From assembly GCA_025738555.1 (NCBI GenBank), contig JAOVFP010000001.1, forward strand, positions 434,001 through 498,000: a stretch of DNA of 64,000 nt, in the 5' to 3' direction. Under the pieces are notes generated by a model. It saw only the letters and a list, made by a program, of their open reading frames with translations. It was not told the DNA's origin and did not search any database. Positions 34,007-44,429 of this stretch are shown here, piece after piece. A program made the translations under genes and the position numbers. Numbering within the stretch: the first letter of the stretch is position 1; the number at the start of each line of letters is the position of its first letter. This DNA comes from Cyathus striatus. Lineage: Eukaryota; Basidiomycota; Agaricomycetes; Agaricales; Nidulariaceae.

Positions 34007-34460
34007 GATCATAAATGATCATTTAGGGATATAGGTGGCATATTGGGGTACTTACTAGTACTAATAGGTTTCTATGGACTATTACTTGTTCTAATGGATT
34101 TATAAATGATCATAAGTGATCATTGAGTGATGCAGGTGGTGTAATGGGTTATTAGTGGTACTAATGGATTTGTAAGTGATCATATGTGATCATTGAGTGA
34201 TGGGAGTGGTGTATTGGACTAGTACTGGTACTAATGGGTTTGTTAGTGATCATAAGTGATCATTAGTTGATATAGGTGGGATATTGAGCTAGTACTAGTA
34301 CTAATGGATTTGTAAGTGATCATAAGTGATCAATTAGTAATATAGGTGGCATACTAGGTTATTATTGGTATTAATGGATCTTAAATGATCATAAGTGCTC
34401 ATTAAGTGATACAAAGGCATATTAGACCACTATATTAGCACTAATGGATTCGTAAATGAT
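34007..34460 (+). repeat. 70-bp tandem units in the left arm
   Basis: GATCATAAGTGATCATT or near copies at 34007, 34108, 34178, 34248, 34318 and 34387, about 70 bp apart after the first, each followed by GGTACTAATGGATTTGTAAG. The right arm (36640-37150) mirrors these units and has one extra unit, which explains its greater length. Confidence 0.9.
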
Positions 34461-34945
34461 CACACGTATCACATATGTGACACATGTGACACACGTTACA
34501 TATGTCACATTTTGCGCGCTGTCACAGTTTGTCACAGTTTGTCACATATGTCACATATGTCACGCATGTCACATTTCGCATGCATATCACATATTGTCAC
34601 ATATGTCACACACTATTACAGTCGTCACACACTGTCACACACTGTCACATACTGTCACATATGTCACAGTTTGTCGCACATATCACAATCATCACATAGT
34701 GTCACAGTTGTCATGTACATCACATTTTACATGTATGTCACACATGTCACTATTTGTTGTATTTGTCACATATTTCATATTTGTCAGTGTTGCAATGTCA
34801 CATATGTCATGTATGTTATATTTTGCATGTTTGTTATACATGTTACACATGTTACTTTTTCACATTTGCTTGTATAACCCTCCTGTTATGTATATCACAT
34901 ATATCACATTCTTCATATATCACACATGTCACACTTCACTAACAT
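34461..34945 (+). repeat. GTCACATAT short-repeat block of the left arm
   Basis: CACATATGTCACATATGTCA, GTCACAGTTTGTCACAGTTT and CACACACTGTCACACACTGT words at 9-15 bp spacing. Mirrored on the minus strand at 36040-36615. Confidence 0.85.
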
Positions 34946-36039
34946 GTAACATCTGTTGTTATATTTTCAGTCTTGTTAGATATTCTGAGTTGCACAGCCT
35001 CTGGTTCAGACCTTGGTAGGACTTTGGTTGGACTTTGGTAGAAACCTTTAGTATGTCTGTGTTTATGTTTGAGTCTTTGCTCCATTATCACACTCTATTC
35101 TCTCAACCACCTCTTTCCACTCTTGTTACTTCTGACAATTCTTCACATCTGTTATACTTTTACACATGTTCCATATCTCTCATTTGTAATACTGTACCAT
35201 TTAAATCAGTTTGGGATGGTCAAAAATTTGACATGATATAGCACTTTCATGACATGTGACATGATTTAGCATCCCAATGTAGGTATATAAAGTGTATTAG
35301 CTGAGAATAATAACAGGAATAAAGGTGTTTAAAAGTCATAATAGAAGTAATAATGACATGCAAACAGAATGAAGAATATAGTAGTAACATAATGACATTT
35401 GATTGAGTATAGAAAGTGTGACAAAGAGATAGATGATGTGACAACAGAAGGAATAATTGAATGGAAGATATAAATAAAACAATATATCAGACTAGATTAC
35501 TGAGCATGTGATGAATAGACAGAATGAAATATGACATGTGGCAAGATGATAAAATTGTCAAGACTGTTTCAAAAGTCAAACTCATAGAACATATAATGAC
35601 TGATGAAGGTTAGACAAAATTAAGGGCTAAGTGCAGTTATAACTGTCTAATTAAAACAGCACTGTGACTGTCAGAAAGTGGTACCAATGAAATGTGATTT
35701 CTGGCTAGTGTTATGAATGTCAAGTTCAACCAAGCACAAGTATACAGTAGGTGAAAATATGAAAAATATGATTCTCTTAAAGTAGTTTAGTGCTTTTCAT
35801 GTGATCTTTGAGTGTAATGAGAACAGTAGTGGGAGTGGGAAGTGAAGACAGGAGCATGAACTTGATGATAGTAGAGACATCAAGGTATTAAGAATGGTGG
35901 GACAGTGAATGAGAATCAGGGGATGGATAAAATGAAGAGTTCATGTGATTGTGGGAGTGTGCACATAAAAGTCAAAAGTGCAATCTATTGTTTTGAGCTA
36001 GAAAGTACCATGACAAGAAAGGCAACATGCAAATGAAGT
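34946..36039. other. Loop of foldback element 1
   Basis: Mostly unique AT-rich sequence without a long frame. Scattered ATGTGACA words continue from the arms. I see no transposase or other gene. Confidence 0.5.
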
Positions 36040-37276
36040 GTAATATGTGTGATATATGAATAAAGTGTAACTGATGCAGGAATGTGAAAGGTGTGACATG
36101 CATTACATATGAGCAAAATTTGACAGATTTGGAAATGTGATATATGTGATATACATAACAGGAGGGTCACACAAGCTAATGTGACAAATGTGACAGATAT
36201 GATAGCTATATCAAATATGAAAAAGGTAACATGTGTGATATGTATAACATATATACAAAATGTGACAAATGTGAATATGTGACAAATGTGACTAATATAA
36301 AATATGTGACAGATACAACAAATACTGACATGTGTGACATACATGTAAAATGTGATGTATGTGACGACTGTGATATGTGCGACAAACTGTGACATACACG
36401 CGTGACATATGTGACAATATGTGACAATATGTAATATGCATGTGAAATGTGTGAAATACATGACAAATGTGACAAATGTGACAATATGTAATATGCATGC
36501 GAAATGTGACATGCGTGACATATGTGACATATGTGACATATGTGACAAACTGTGACAAACTGTGACAACGTGCAAAATGTGACATATGTAACGTGTGTCA
36601 CATGTGTCACATATGTGATACGTGTGATCATTTACGAATCCATTAGTGCTAATATAGTGGTCTAATATGCCTTTGTATCACTTAATGAGCACTTATGATC
36701 ATTTAAGATCCATTAATACCAATAATAACCTAGTATGCCACCTATATTACTAATTGATCACTTATGATCACTTACAAATCCATTAGTACCACCAATACCC
36801 CAATATGCCACTTGTATCACCTAATGATCACTTATGATCACTTACAAATCCATTAGTACTAGTACTAGCTCAATATCCCACCTATATCAACTAATGATCA
36901 CTTATGATCACTAACAAACCCATTAGTACCAGTACTAGTCCAATACACCACTCCCATCACTCAATGATCACATATGATCACTTACAAATCCATTAGTACC
37001 ACTAATAACCCATTACACCACCTGCATCACTCAATGATCACTTATGATCATTTATAAATCCATTAGAACAAGTAATAGTCCATAGAAACCTATTAGTACT
37101 AGTAAGTACCCCAATATGCCACCTATATCCCTAAATGATCATTTATGATCACTATTTCAATCACTAATAGTATAGAATACTATATAATTTAGAGGTGATC
37201 ATTGAACCCAGTGCTTATAAGAATGCATGATCATATAGCCTTGAGTTTATATGGAAAAAATTGGCTGACACTTATG
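36040..37276 (-). repeat. Right inverted arm of element 1
   Basis: Reverse complement of 33882-34945 with one extra 70-bp unit (near 36785-36855) and some extra GTCAC words. Ends GAAAAAATTGGCTGACAC then TTATG, directly followed by TGATACT. Confidence 0.85.
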
Positions 37277-37283
37277 TGATACT
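37277..37283 (+). repeat. Right target-site duplication of element 1 (TGATACT)
   Basis: Identical to 33875-33881 and immediately outside the right terminus. Confidence 0.65.
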
Positions 37284-37285
37284 TA

Positions 37286-37373
37286 CATTGCCTGGGATTT
37301 TATTGGCAGTGTACAGTGACTGTGTTCACTCGTTGTTCAATTACTCGCATCGCGTTGGTTTTACTGGCAGTCC
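37286..37373 (+). repeat. GCCTGGGA/TGGCAGTG repeat right of element 1
   Basis: TTGCCTGGGATTTTATTGGC then AGTGTACAG, a spacer with TTACTCGCATCGCG, then TTGGTTTTACTGGCAGTCC. It matches 33766-33850 in order and strand, so the same 85-bp block borders element 1 on both sides. Confidence 0.75.
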
Positions 37374-37524
37374 TCATACATCCAATCTGTCCTCGTCCTA
37401 ACCCCAATGAATCATCTAATGCTGTCAAATAACAAGTAAGTTCATCACTAATATATTATACATTTGGGAAATAAGCTGAAGGTTATCCTACAGTCTCGAT
37501 CGCTCTGATGGCAAAGTTACCATG

Positions 37525-40233
37525 ATGGACGGCACTTTGTATTACTCTCCAAACAGCCGTTGTTCTTTCCATGGGGTCTATTACTTAGACCCTGGTGACA
37601 TTGCCAACCACTTCTTCGTCAATGATATACTGGGTACTTGGTCGAAATGCCCGGTTTCATGGAATGAAAGCCTAGGATGGTTAGGCCTTCTACCTTTTCA
37701 GGTTTTATATGAAGGTCCACTATTTGGACGTCTGCACTCATTCCATATCAATCATGGAGTGATCATGAACGGCATTGGCTATCATCTGTACCGTGAAGAT
37801 GCCACTTTATGGCTTCAGCTACACTACAACTTGCGTGATTTGGTTTGGGCTCTGCAGAGGTCGTATGGATTCAACTTCGATCCACCCATGGCCCCAGAAA
37901 ACGGTACATTCGATGAAGTCTTTACCACCATCGAGACAGCATTTAACAACATAAAATGCTGGAGAATGTGGTTCTCTTCATGGATTGCATTGATATCATT
38001 TCTGGTGGTGGCTGCAGAGACTATTGATGGGGATGAACAGAAATGGTGTCAGGTTGCTGAGTTGTATGATCGTGGTGGAGGTCTAGATCCTTTTGCCATT
38101 GGGTAGATTAACTGTCTATGGATGAGCCCGGCCTGTGACATCTTTTTAAGAGGCAGAATAGGCGTCTACCTGGATCATAGGGTCCCACATCCATCCATAG
38201 CATGGTTCTGTTGACACAATATCCCTGTTTGGTACAGGTGGGACCCTAGCAATGCTGTTGACAAGTACCCTGCACCGTATCCACACCAGCTACAAGAAGT
38301 CCAAACCTTCAGGCTGGTTGAACCAACACTTCATGAGCCGCAAGGATCCTACAAAACTACGAATGCACCACGCGAATATCAATTATGTCAGCTACAGGAG
38401 ACTTTTGCCTCTCAGCCTCCCAAGCAGGATACACACCAGCTTTCTCCTCAGGAATTCTTAAAGAGACAGCGTGAGAGTGATATTCAGAAGATGGCAGAAG
38501 CTCAGAATAGCGACCCTGCAAAATACCAGAAATATATGCAAAGGCAGAAGAAGCCTAGCACAGTGGCAGCAAGGGTTTTTGTGTAGGAGCAAGATGTCAA
38601 GGACTATGACAGGTGGACACGTACCGAAGTTTCTCGTCACTGGCGCGAGACAACACTGGGTGATTATGGGGGTGCTACATATTTCAGTCCCATTGCTTAC
38701 GAATGGGATTGCTGTGAAGAATTTGGCATGATGCCTGGCACTGACGACCCGATGCCCGACAACTCGATGCCCAATGATGATGGGGAAGCTGGAGAACCTT
38801 TGGCAACATGTTCATTAACACCACCGCCTTTCTCAATGCAGGACTCAGACACACTGGAGATTGATTTGCCATCTGTGAGACAGTTTGCGACAGCTCTTGA
38901 AGGATCCTCTTCAGAATTTGTGTCTTTGACTGTGGAGGGAGTGTTGGAGGAGGGAGAAGTAGAGGAAGGAGAGCTACAGGAGGAACCGGTGCAGGAGGGA
39001 AAGATGCAGAGCATCAATCAGGAGGTGCTTGAGATATTGTCCATGAATTATGGGTTTACGCACCCTATTCCACTGCCAACAAAGGCTGTGTTTCCAGAAG
39101 TTCTGCGACATACAGATAATGATGTTCTAAACTTCTTGCACGTTCTGGGACTGTGGGATGAAGGTCATTTTAAAAGAAGTCCCATCACAGCAATCTGCAT
39201 GAAATACATAAAGAGTCTCAGTGTTGGTGAGGTGGATAGAGACACCTGTGATCTATCGCCTTATAACCATGCGTATTTGGGTCAAGCACATTGAATACAA
39301 TACATTCGATGTCTCAAGTATCAAAAACATACCCATAAAGGAAATGGGTCTATGTTCATGAAAGATGATACTGTGCAAGAGAAAAGTCTGTATATGTTTG
39401 ATTTCAAAGATCATGCTACAGTACCCTGGAAAATCGTGGTGACTTCAGCATGGGATGCATTGTTCATTTGTTGTATGGACGAGCGAATGAGTAATTATGA
39501 AATTGCTCATTATTTAGTATTGGCAGGTGTTCCCTTCTGCACTCTTCTGCCCCTTGTCAGTGGAAATGTGGTCTCAGAATGCAATACACCCATGCGGGTT
39601 CCTATTGTTTTTAATGGACATGTATTTACACAGGCAGATTATAATGCCTATGCACGCCAACGTGATTATATTCTCCAAAGACCCAGAGGGCTTGCTGCGC
39701 TGCTGTATGGAGGTCACATATGGCGTCTTGCGGTAATAACCTTACCTGTGGAGAAAGCTCTTACCAGCCCAACAGGAATTCATCAAAATGAAGATGCAAT
39801 GTTTCATGCAGAGGACTGCTACACCAGTGAAGAATATTTCGATGATGATTTAACAAACGATGAGATCGCACTCGTGATAGGAACTTATTATTCCTATTCT
39901 GGTGAGAGAAATATTGTATCTAATTTAATATACTTATATACTTATGTTGCTCTGATAGATTCTAATACTCTGGATACGCATTTATCGTGGTTTCCAACTC
40001 CATTCCATTATGATTCAAGTTCTGAAGATTATGGGTGCTGGACCCCATACCGTGAGTTTGAATACCAGAACACTAATCGCAGCATGACTATCCCAAAAAC
40101 ATTGGGGGTTTGGAGAGGACAGCTGAGAGGGATATCTGTGATGCGCAAACTGCACCAGAAACTCGAAAGCCAAGCTTTGGTGTTTCTTCAAAATATGCGC
40201 TCGGATCTCTGGCAGGCTCAGCCTAATATGTAG
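37525..40233 (+). pseudogene. Large mushroom-specific family protein, broken
   Basis: First exon (37525-38106): DGTLYYSPNSRCSFHGVYYL, DPGDIANHFFVNDILGTWSK, WLGLLPFQVLYEGPLFGRLH, ending in a stop after GLDPFAIG. A middle part in another frame (38230-38640) has SPQEFLKRQRESDIQKMAEA, VAARVFV then a TAG, EQDVKDYDRWTRTEVSRHWR and YFSPIAYEWDCCEEF. An acidic linker follows (LEEGEVEEGELQEEPVQEG), then 39352-40233 with PWKIVVTSAWDALFICCMDE, DYNAYARQRDYILQRPRGLA and LLYGGHIWRLAV, ending KLHQKLESQALVFLQNMRSD. The order GVYYL..DYD..YEWDCCEEF..DYxAYxxxRDxxLxxPRGxAAL is one I know from a very large unnamed family in mushroom genomes. Function unknown, possibly transposon-carried. At least two frame changes and a TAG near 38584 break it. 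Confidence 0.65.
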
Positions 40234-40759
40234 AGTAAAGGTTTCTTCAAAGTGTGCATTCAGATCTCTGGCAGACTCAGCTTCATATGTAGAGTAATTT
40301 CTTAATATTTTTGAACTATAACACCGTGGGAGGTGGCTTATATACTTACCTTCTTGCACATCACCACTGCCACCTCACGGCGTAGCCGTCTCGCACCCCG
40401 TCGCATCGTCATTTGGCAATCTCTAGATTACAGCTATATATGAAGGTGGCATTGTATACGACAACATGAACCCGAGATTTATTACCAAAAAATGTGTGTA
40501 TGCTCAGTCGTGCTCCCGGCACCAACAACATTGGCATCACACCATCACCAATGCCATACGTTCTCAAGTGTGGTGTGTGTGTGTATGCTCAGTCATTCCC
40601 GCGGCACCGTCGACGCTCATCGTCACGGCATCAAACAGGCCAGGCAGGCCAGTCATCGCACCTCAATGTCATCCACGTTCTCGGTGGTGGTAAGTGCCAA
40701 CCTAATCTATTTTTCTTCGATTTTTTTTACTCATTATTGGTCATTTGACATGTAGATTC
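40234..40759. other. Short spacer with a duplicated TGTGTGTATGCTCAGTC segment
   Basis: ATGTGTGTATGCTCAGTCGT (40491) and GTGTGTATGCTCAGTCATTC (40579) begin two imperfect copies of about 90 bp, both with CCCGCGGCACC- or CCCGGCACC-like text. A plausible 5'-UTR intron of the next gene runs from GTAAGT at 40690 to TAG at 40755. Confidence 0.45.
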
Positions 40760-41116
40760 ATGTACTACGTGTTCAATTCAGTTGCTGGTCGCATGAACGA
40801 AGATGAGAGGGAGTACGCTTATCATATCACCAGACGCGCTGTAGAACACCATGAATCACGGATCGACAATGGCATCGAACACTGGGTTGTTGTGTAAGTC
40901 TACATACATTATAGCTCTTGCACATTTCAACTGACAGTAGACATGTTCTTCAGATGTGCGTATCACAACAGCAACAGCGACAATCGATGTCACTACACCA
41001 TTCATGGCTTCCTAGCAAATGGTCGTGCGTGTGCTACATTGCACATATACTCGGAATGGTGCTCTCGACTATACTTGAACAGGGGTTGTACTTGGGGGAA
41101 GCGCCGTGGCAGGTGA
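40760..41116 (+). CDS. Small two-exon gene, intact, unknown
   Basis: Exons 40760-40893 and 40954-41116, joined across a 60-nt intron (GTAAGT donor, TTCTTCAG acceptor), give a 98-residue protein with no stop or frame break. It begins MYYVFNSVAGRMNEDEREYA, has YHITRRAVEHHESRIDNGIE in the middle, and ends ACATLHIYSEWCSRLYLNRG then CTWGKRRGR. It is rich in His, Arg and aromatic residues, with no signal peptide or membrane segment. I do not recognise a family. A possible 5'-UTR intron ends just upstream at 40755. It is one of very few clean frames here. It could still be the surviving end of a longer relic. Confidence 0.5.
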
Positions 41117-41379
41117 ATGAAATTCTCTACGGAATGTATACCACTTTGACGAATTATTGCTAATTTTCTTGTACCTAATCTTATACTGTACATATAGATG
41201 TAATCTTTGTCTTTGGTCATTGATATGATTTCTTGCGATGCACACTGCTAAAAATAGTTCCAAGAGAATAAATGGTAAGTAATCTTGAGATATAAGCCAG
41301 ACAAATTACTGAAATATTCTTCATAAGGTCATGATTTATCCGAAAGCAATATACTGAAGATATTTTTTGGTTGAGTAAT

Positions 41380-41900
41380 ACCCCCTGAAGGCCCTTCCTG
41401 CGGGTCAGATGGCAGTGCCTACAGTGATTACTAGCGCGTATGTGTTGGTCCCCTGACTAGCGCGCCACACAGATCATATTGACGTGTAACTTATTGTGTG
41501 TAACGGTACATAAAAGTATTAGTACTGAGTGTTACATTGAAGTACTAACTAGAAAGTACTAGCTCCTTGCCCACCCCACCAACCCACTATGTTGGATCCC
41601 ACTGAAGATCTAGGTACTCGTTCCTGATTTAAGACTTCTACTGTGATGGCATTCGCGTCATCTATCCACTGTTCCCAGTCTTCATTGTTGGGTAGATCTT
41701 CTGGCACTTGTGGGCATCGTGACAATCCGTCCGCTGCTGCGTGATCTTTGCCAGGTATGTGAACGAGTTTAAAGGGGGAGAATAATAAAATTCCAGCCAT
41801 CAAAAGTATTGATACTGAGCGTTACATTGAAGTACTAACTAGAAAGTACTAACTCCTTGCTCACTCCACCAACCTACTACGTTGGATCCCAAGTCCCTTT
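41380..41900 (-). mobile_element. Ty3/gypsy fragment between 85-bp direct repeats
   Basis: On the minus strand 41640-41803 encodes FKLVHIPGKDHAAADGLSRC, the hallmark end of gypsy RNase H, then PEDLPNNEDWEQWIDDANAI. It is bracketed by direct repeats at about 41514-41597 and 41803-41892 (GTGTTACATTGAAGTACTAA, GAAAGTACT, CCACCAAC). The sequence 41380-41513 is LTR-like, starting (minus) TGTAACACTCAGTACTAATA. Reverse transcriptase and integrase are absent. This is a deletion remnant. Confidence 0.65.
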
Positions 41901-42273
41901 TGATTGATATCATGTTTTGGAGTGGTGCGTATCTGGCACTTGTTCATTTGAATCACCATTTCCTTTCTGCCCAACGCCACCATACTCTCGAGTGCCAAAT
42001 TTTGCAATGTCAGTAATAACTTTTACTCATTTGGACTTGATTTAACATATGTGTAGGAATGGCAGTACCATTTAAAATACTTACTGGCTAAGTTAGTTTT
42101 ACATGGTACCATGACCAAGTGACCAATAACATTTCTCCTGTCCAGCTTAGATTTTATTTTAATTAAATCTGCTCCAAGTTTTCGACTCATCGGAGCAATT
42201 CTCCAATTAAGAGCCGACTCCATAGCATTTCAGCAGGTATATAAAGGCCGACAATGGTGCCATTAGTTCAGCA
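41901..42273. other. No recognisable feature
   Basis: AT-rich spacer upstream of the next three-exon relic. No frame of note. Confidence 0.35.
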
Positions 42274-42850
42274 ATGCATCACCCCAAGAAACCTCCCATC
42301 AATCGATATACTGAACTATCACCTGTAGTCCCCTGCCCCCAGACCCAGGTGCAACTGAAAAGATATTCATTCTTTCCAGAACCTCGCATCCATGAAGACA
42401 CCCCAGGTAATTGTGTTGCAGCTCGATATACTTTCCTGTGCTAATTATATCTTGTTTTTAGAGACACAGGATTACTCTGAAACGACTTCTTGAGAGTCTT
42501 CCAGTTACACTGGGCTTGGACAAAGTAATGTCGTCAATACTGTTGAGTCATCCAGCTCATCTGGGCAACAGTCCAAGGTGAATTCAGGCAGAAAGCTTTT
42601 GGGGATCTTGCTAATGTTCTATTGTTTCTAGAATTTAAATCACATTCAGCCCAACCTCAGATCTTCAACTATGAACAAGCGAAAGCGTGATGTTGTTGAT
42701 CTCATAGCGAACGAACAGCCATCGAAAATGAAATGTTGCCATAAACTTATGGTGAAGGATAAGGATCTGATGACAGAGAAGATTGATAATATTGAGCACA
42801 CTGTTATCACCATGTTGGAGGAACTGCAGCATGAGGTTCAGGAGCTGTAG
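42274..42850 (+). pseudogene. Three-exon small gene with one in-frame TGA
   Basis: Exons 42274-42406, 42462-42577 and 42632-42850 join in frame through introns of 55 and 54 nt (GTAATT...TTTTTAG with a TGCTAAT-like branch; GTGAAT...TTTCTAG). The product would be about 155 residues: MHHPKKPPINRYTELSPVVP at the start, a Ser-rich middle (SNVVNTVESSSSSGQQSK), a basic patch NKRKRDVVDLI, and a C-terminal amphipathic helix MTEKIDNIEHTVITMLEELQ likely to form a coiled coil. The only lesion is TGA at 42491-42493 after SETTS. Family unknown. The NKRKRD motif could be a nuclear signal. Confidence 0.5.
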
Positions 42851-43079
42851 CTCAGTAGTATTATTGTATACTGGCTTCTTTCAATGAATTTCTCACTTGC
42901 ATTTCGTTGTGACCAATAATAATGTCTATAACTATTACATTGTATGACTAGTAATATAAATATCATAGAACTGATTACACTTGTTGGTCTGGTCAAATCT
43001 ATCAGCATTGTCAGGCTGATTATGCTTTTCAATTGATTTATAACTGTCTTAATGGTTATCAGGTATTACACTACTTCTA

Positions 43080-43495
43080 TTGCTTCGCGAGGTGATCAGA
43101 CTTATACTTCATAAAATATTTTTTGGGTGATTTCTGAACCCATATAATTATTTTCATAGCTATCTTGCTTTTACACTGCTGGTAATGCTTTGCACGATGA
43201 TCAGACTTATATTCAACTGATACTTTGTATAGTATTTTTTGGGTGATTTCTAAACCCATATAATTATCTTCATAGCTATCTTGCTTTTACACTGCTGGTA
43301 ATGCTTCGCATGATGATCAGACTTATATTCAACTGATACTTCATATAGTATTTTTTGGGTGATTTCTAAACCCATATCATTATTTTCATAGCTATCTTAC
43401 TTTTACACTGCTGGTAATGCTTCGTGTGATTATCAGACTTATATTCAACTGATACTTCGCATAGTATTTTTTGGCTGATTTCTAAAACCATGTAA
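43080..43495 (+). repeat. About 116-bp tandem repeat, 4 units
   Basis: GATCAGACTTAT(A/T) starts near 43094, 43198, 43315 and 43431 (spacing 105-116). Each unit has TATTTTTTGGGTGATTTCTA, AACCCATATAATTATTTTCA and TTTTACACTGCTGGTAATGC. Confidence 0.9.
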
Positions 43496-43870
43496 CCCCC
43501 CCAAGCAGCTGATGGACTGATATGGCCTGATATGACCTTATCTGAACAGATATGCCAATTTCAATTTTTCCGACACATAGGAATGAGATGCAGCTTGGCC
43601 ACAATGACACCTATAATCCGTTCTTTGAAAGCTGTATACTACTAATACCAATTGAAAGATTCCATGCATGTTTATTCGAATGAACGAAAGTCATATATGA
43701 AAATAACTTACAAATGTCTCAGTGTACATGAAGTAAATGTAAAGCAGAGAACTCTTGACACATGGGTGGTACACTCCCACTCACCCATTATTGATGTGAT
43801 AAGTTATATATGTAAGCTAAAAATATAACTTACGAAAGGATGCTATTGCAAATGATGATATAGCGATTTG
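43496..43870. other. No recognisable feature
   Basis: AT-rich spacer; no frame or repeat seen. Confidence 0.35.
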
Positions 43871-43960
43871 AACGTAGTTTGCACCCGAATTCGAAGTGCG
43901 ATGCTTCAACCTTGTTCAATGCATTTGTGCTATACTGCTATTCCTATTCGCCTTATATTA
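43871..43960 (-). repeat. tRNA-like SINE head
   Basis: The minus strand reads GGCGAATAGGAATAGCAGTA, then GAAGCATCGCACTTCGAATT, and a B-box-like ACGTTCAAATCGC. The CATCGCACTTCGAATTC core matches CTCGCACTTCGAGTTC of the 16790-18620 cluster. Confidence 0.5.
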
Positions 43961-44054
43961 CCATATATTAGGTATGTGCATAAGAGCAAATGAGAGAATT
44001 GAATTTAAGTCAATACCACTCATGAGTGCAGTTGTTGTCCACAAAAGTACTGTA

Positions 44055-44110
44055 GTGACAATAGTGGGAGTCGAACTTGTACACTTTGTAATGTTGCCTC
44101 ACGTGATATG
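44055..44110 (-). repeat. tRNA-like B-box segment
   Basis: Minus strand: GTGAGGCAACATTACAAAGT then AAGTTCGACTCCCACTATTG. AGTTCGACTCC fits the polymerase III B box. It may be the same repeat family as 43871-43960. Confidence 0.4.
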
Positions 44111-44289
44111 TATGTTGATATGCACACGAACCGGGAACGGCACTTCCGATACTGACTGTCATTCGTCTCCCACACCTGGAACATCACATGATATTCCAAA
44201 TCGAGAAATATATTCCCGCACCCATGTATACTTGAACATAAACTGATTGTACTTTGTATTTTATACAATGCTATAGTGTACTGGAATAC

Positions 44290-44345
44290 AACCCATAATA
44301 TTACCCTAGTGGTGCTTGAGGTTGCGTGTTCAATTCTCGATGTAT
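44290..44345 (+). repeat. tRNA-like segment, plus strand
   Basis: CCTAGTGGTGCTTGAGGTTG then CGTGTTCAATTCTCGATG resembles a tRNA D-loop (TAGTGGT) and B box (GTTCAATTC) about 20 bp apart, too close for a full tRNA. Probably a degraded SINE head. Confidence 0.4.
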
Positions 44346-44429
44346 GAGTTTTTAATTTTGCACCTCAGATGCTGCCGTGCCGGTGTGCCAGTGTAAGGCA
44401 CTGTAAGCTGGAGACTTGGGCTAAGTGTA

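Larger units (their letters stand above)
33882..37276. mobile_element. Foldback-type element 1 (GTGTCAGC family), 3.4 kb
   Basis: The left terminus GAGTGGTGTCAGCCAATTTT and the right terminus (reverse complement) CATAAGTGTCAGCCAATTTT open inverted arms of about 1.06 and 1.24 kb. Arm sequence matches almost base for base for the first 600 bp (ATAAACTCAAGGCTATATGA, AAGCACTGGGTTCAATGATC, GTGATTGAAATAGTGATCAT). It stays recognisable through GTCAC-rich DNA to a shared CCTCCTGTTATGTATATCAC near 34881 (plus) and 36155 (minus). The loop (34946-36039) has no transposase. A 7-bp direct repeat TGATACT flanks the element. It has the layout of a foldback transposon; mobilisation would need an enzyme from elsewhere. 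Confidence 0.8.

Noticed and set aside
34456..36631. ORFs of 121-196 codons in both arms of element 1
   Set aside because: Translated GTCACATAT repeats (SHMSHMSRMSH); mirrored in both arms as expected for inverted repeat DNA.
28004..37276. Reading 28004-37276 as one single giant palindrome
   Set aside because: The inner 33100-33881 spacer is not a clean inverted repeat, and element 1 has its own TSD; two elements explain the data better.
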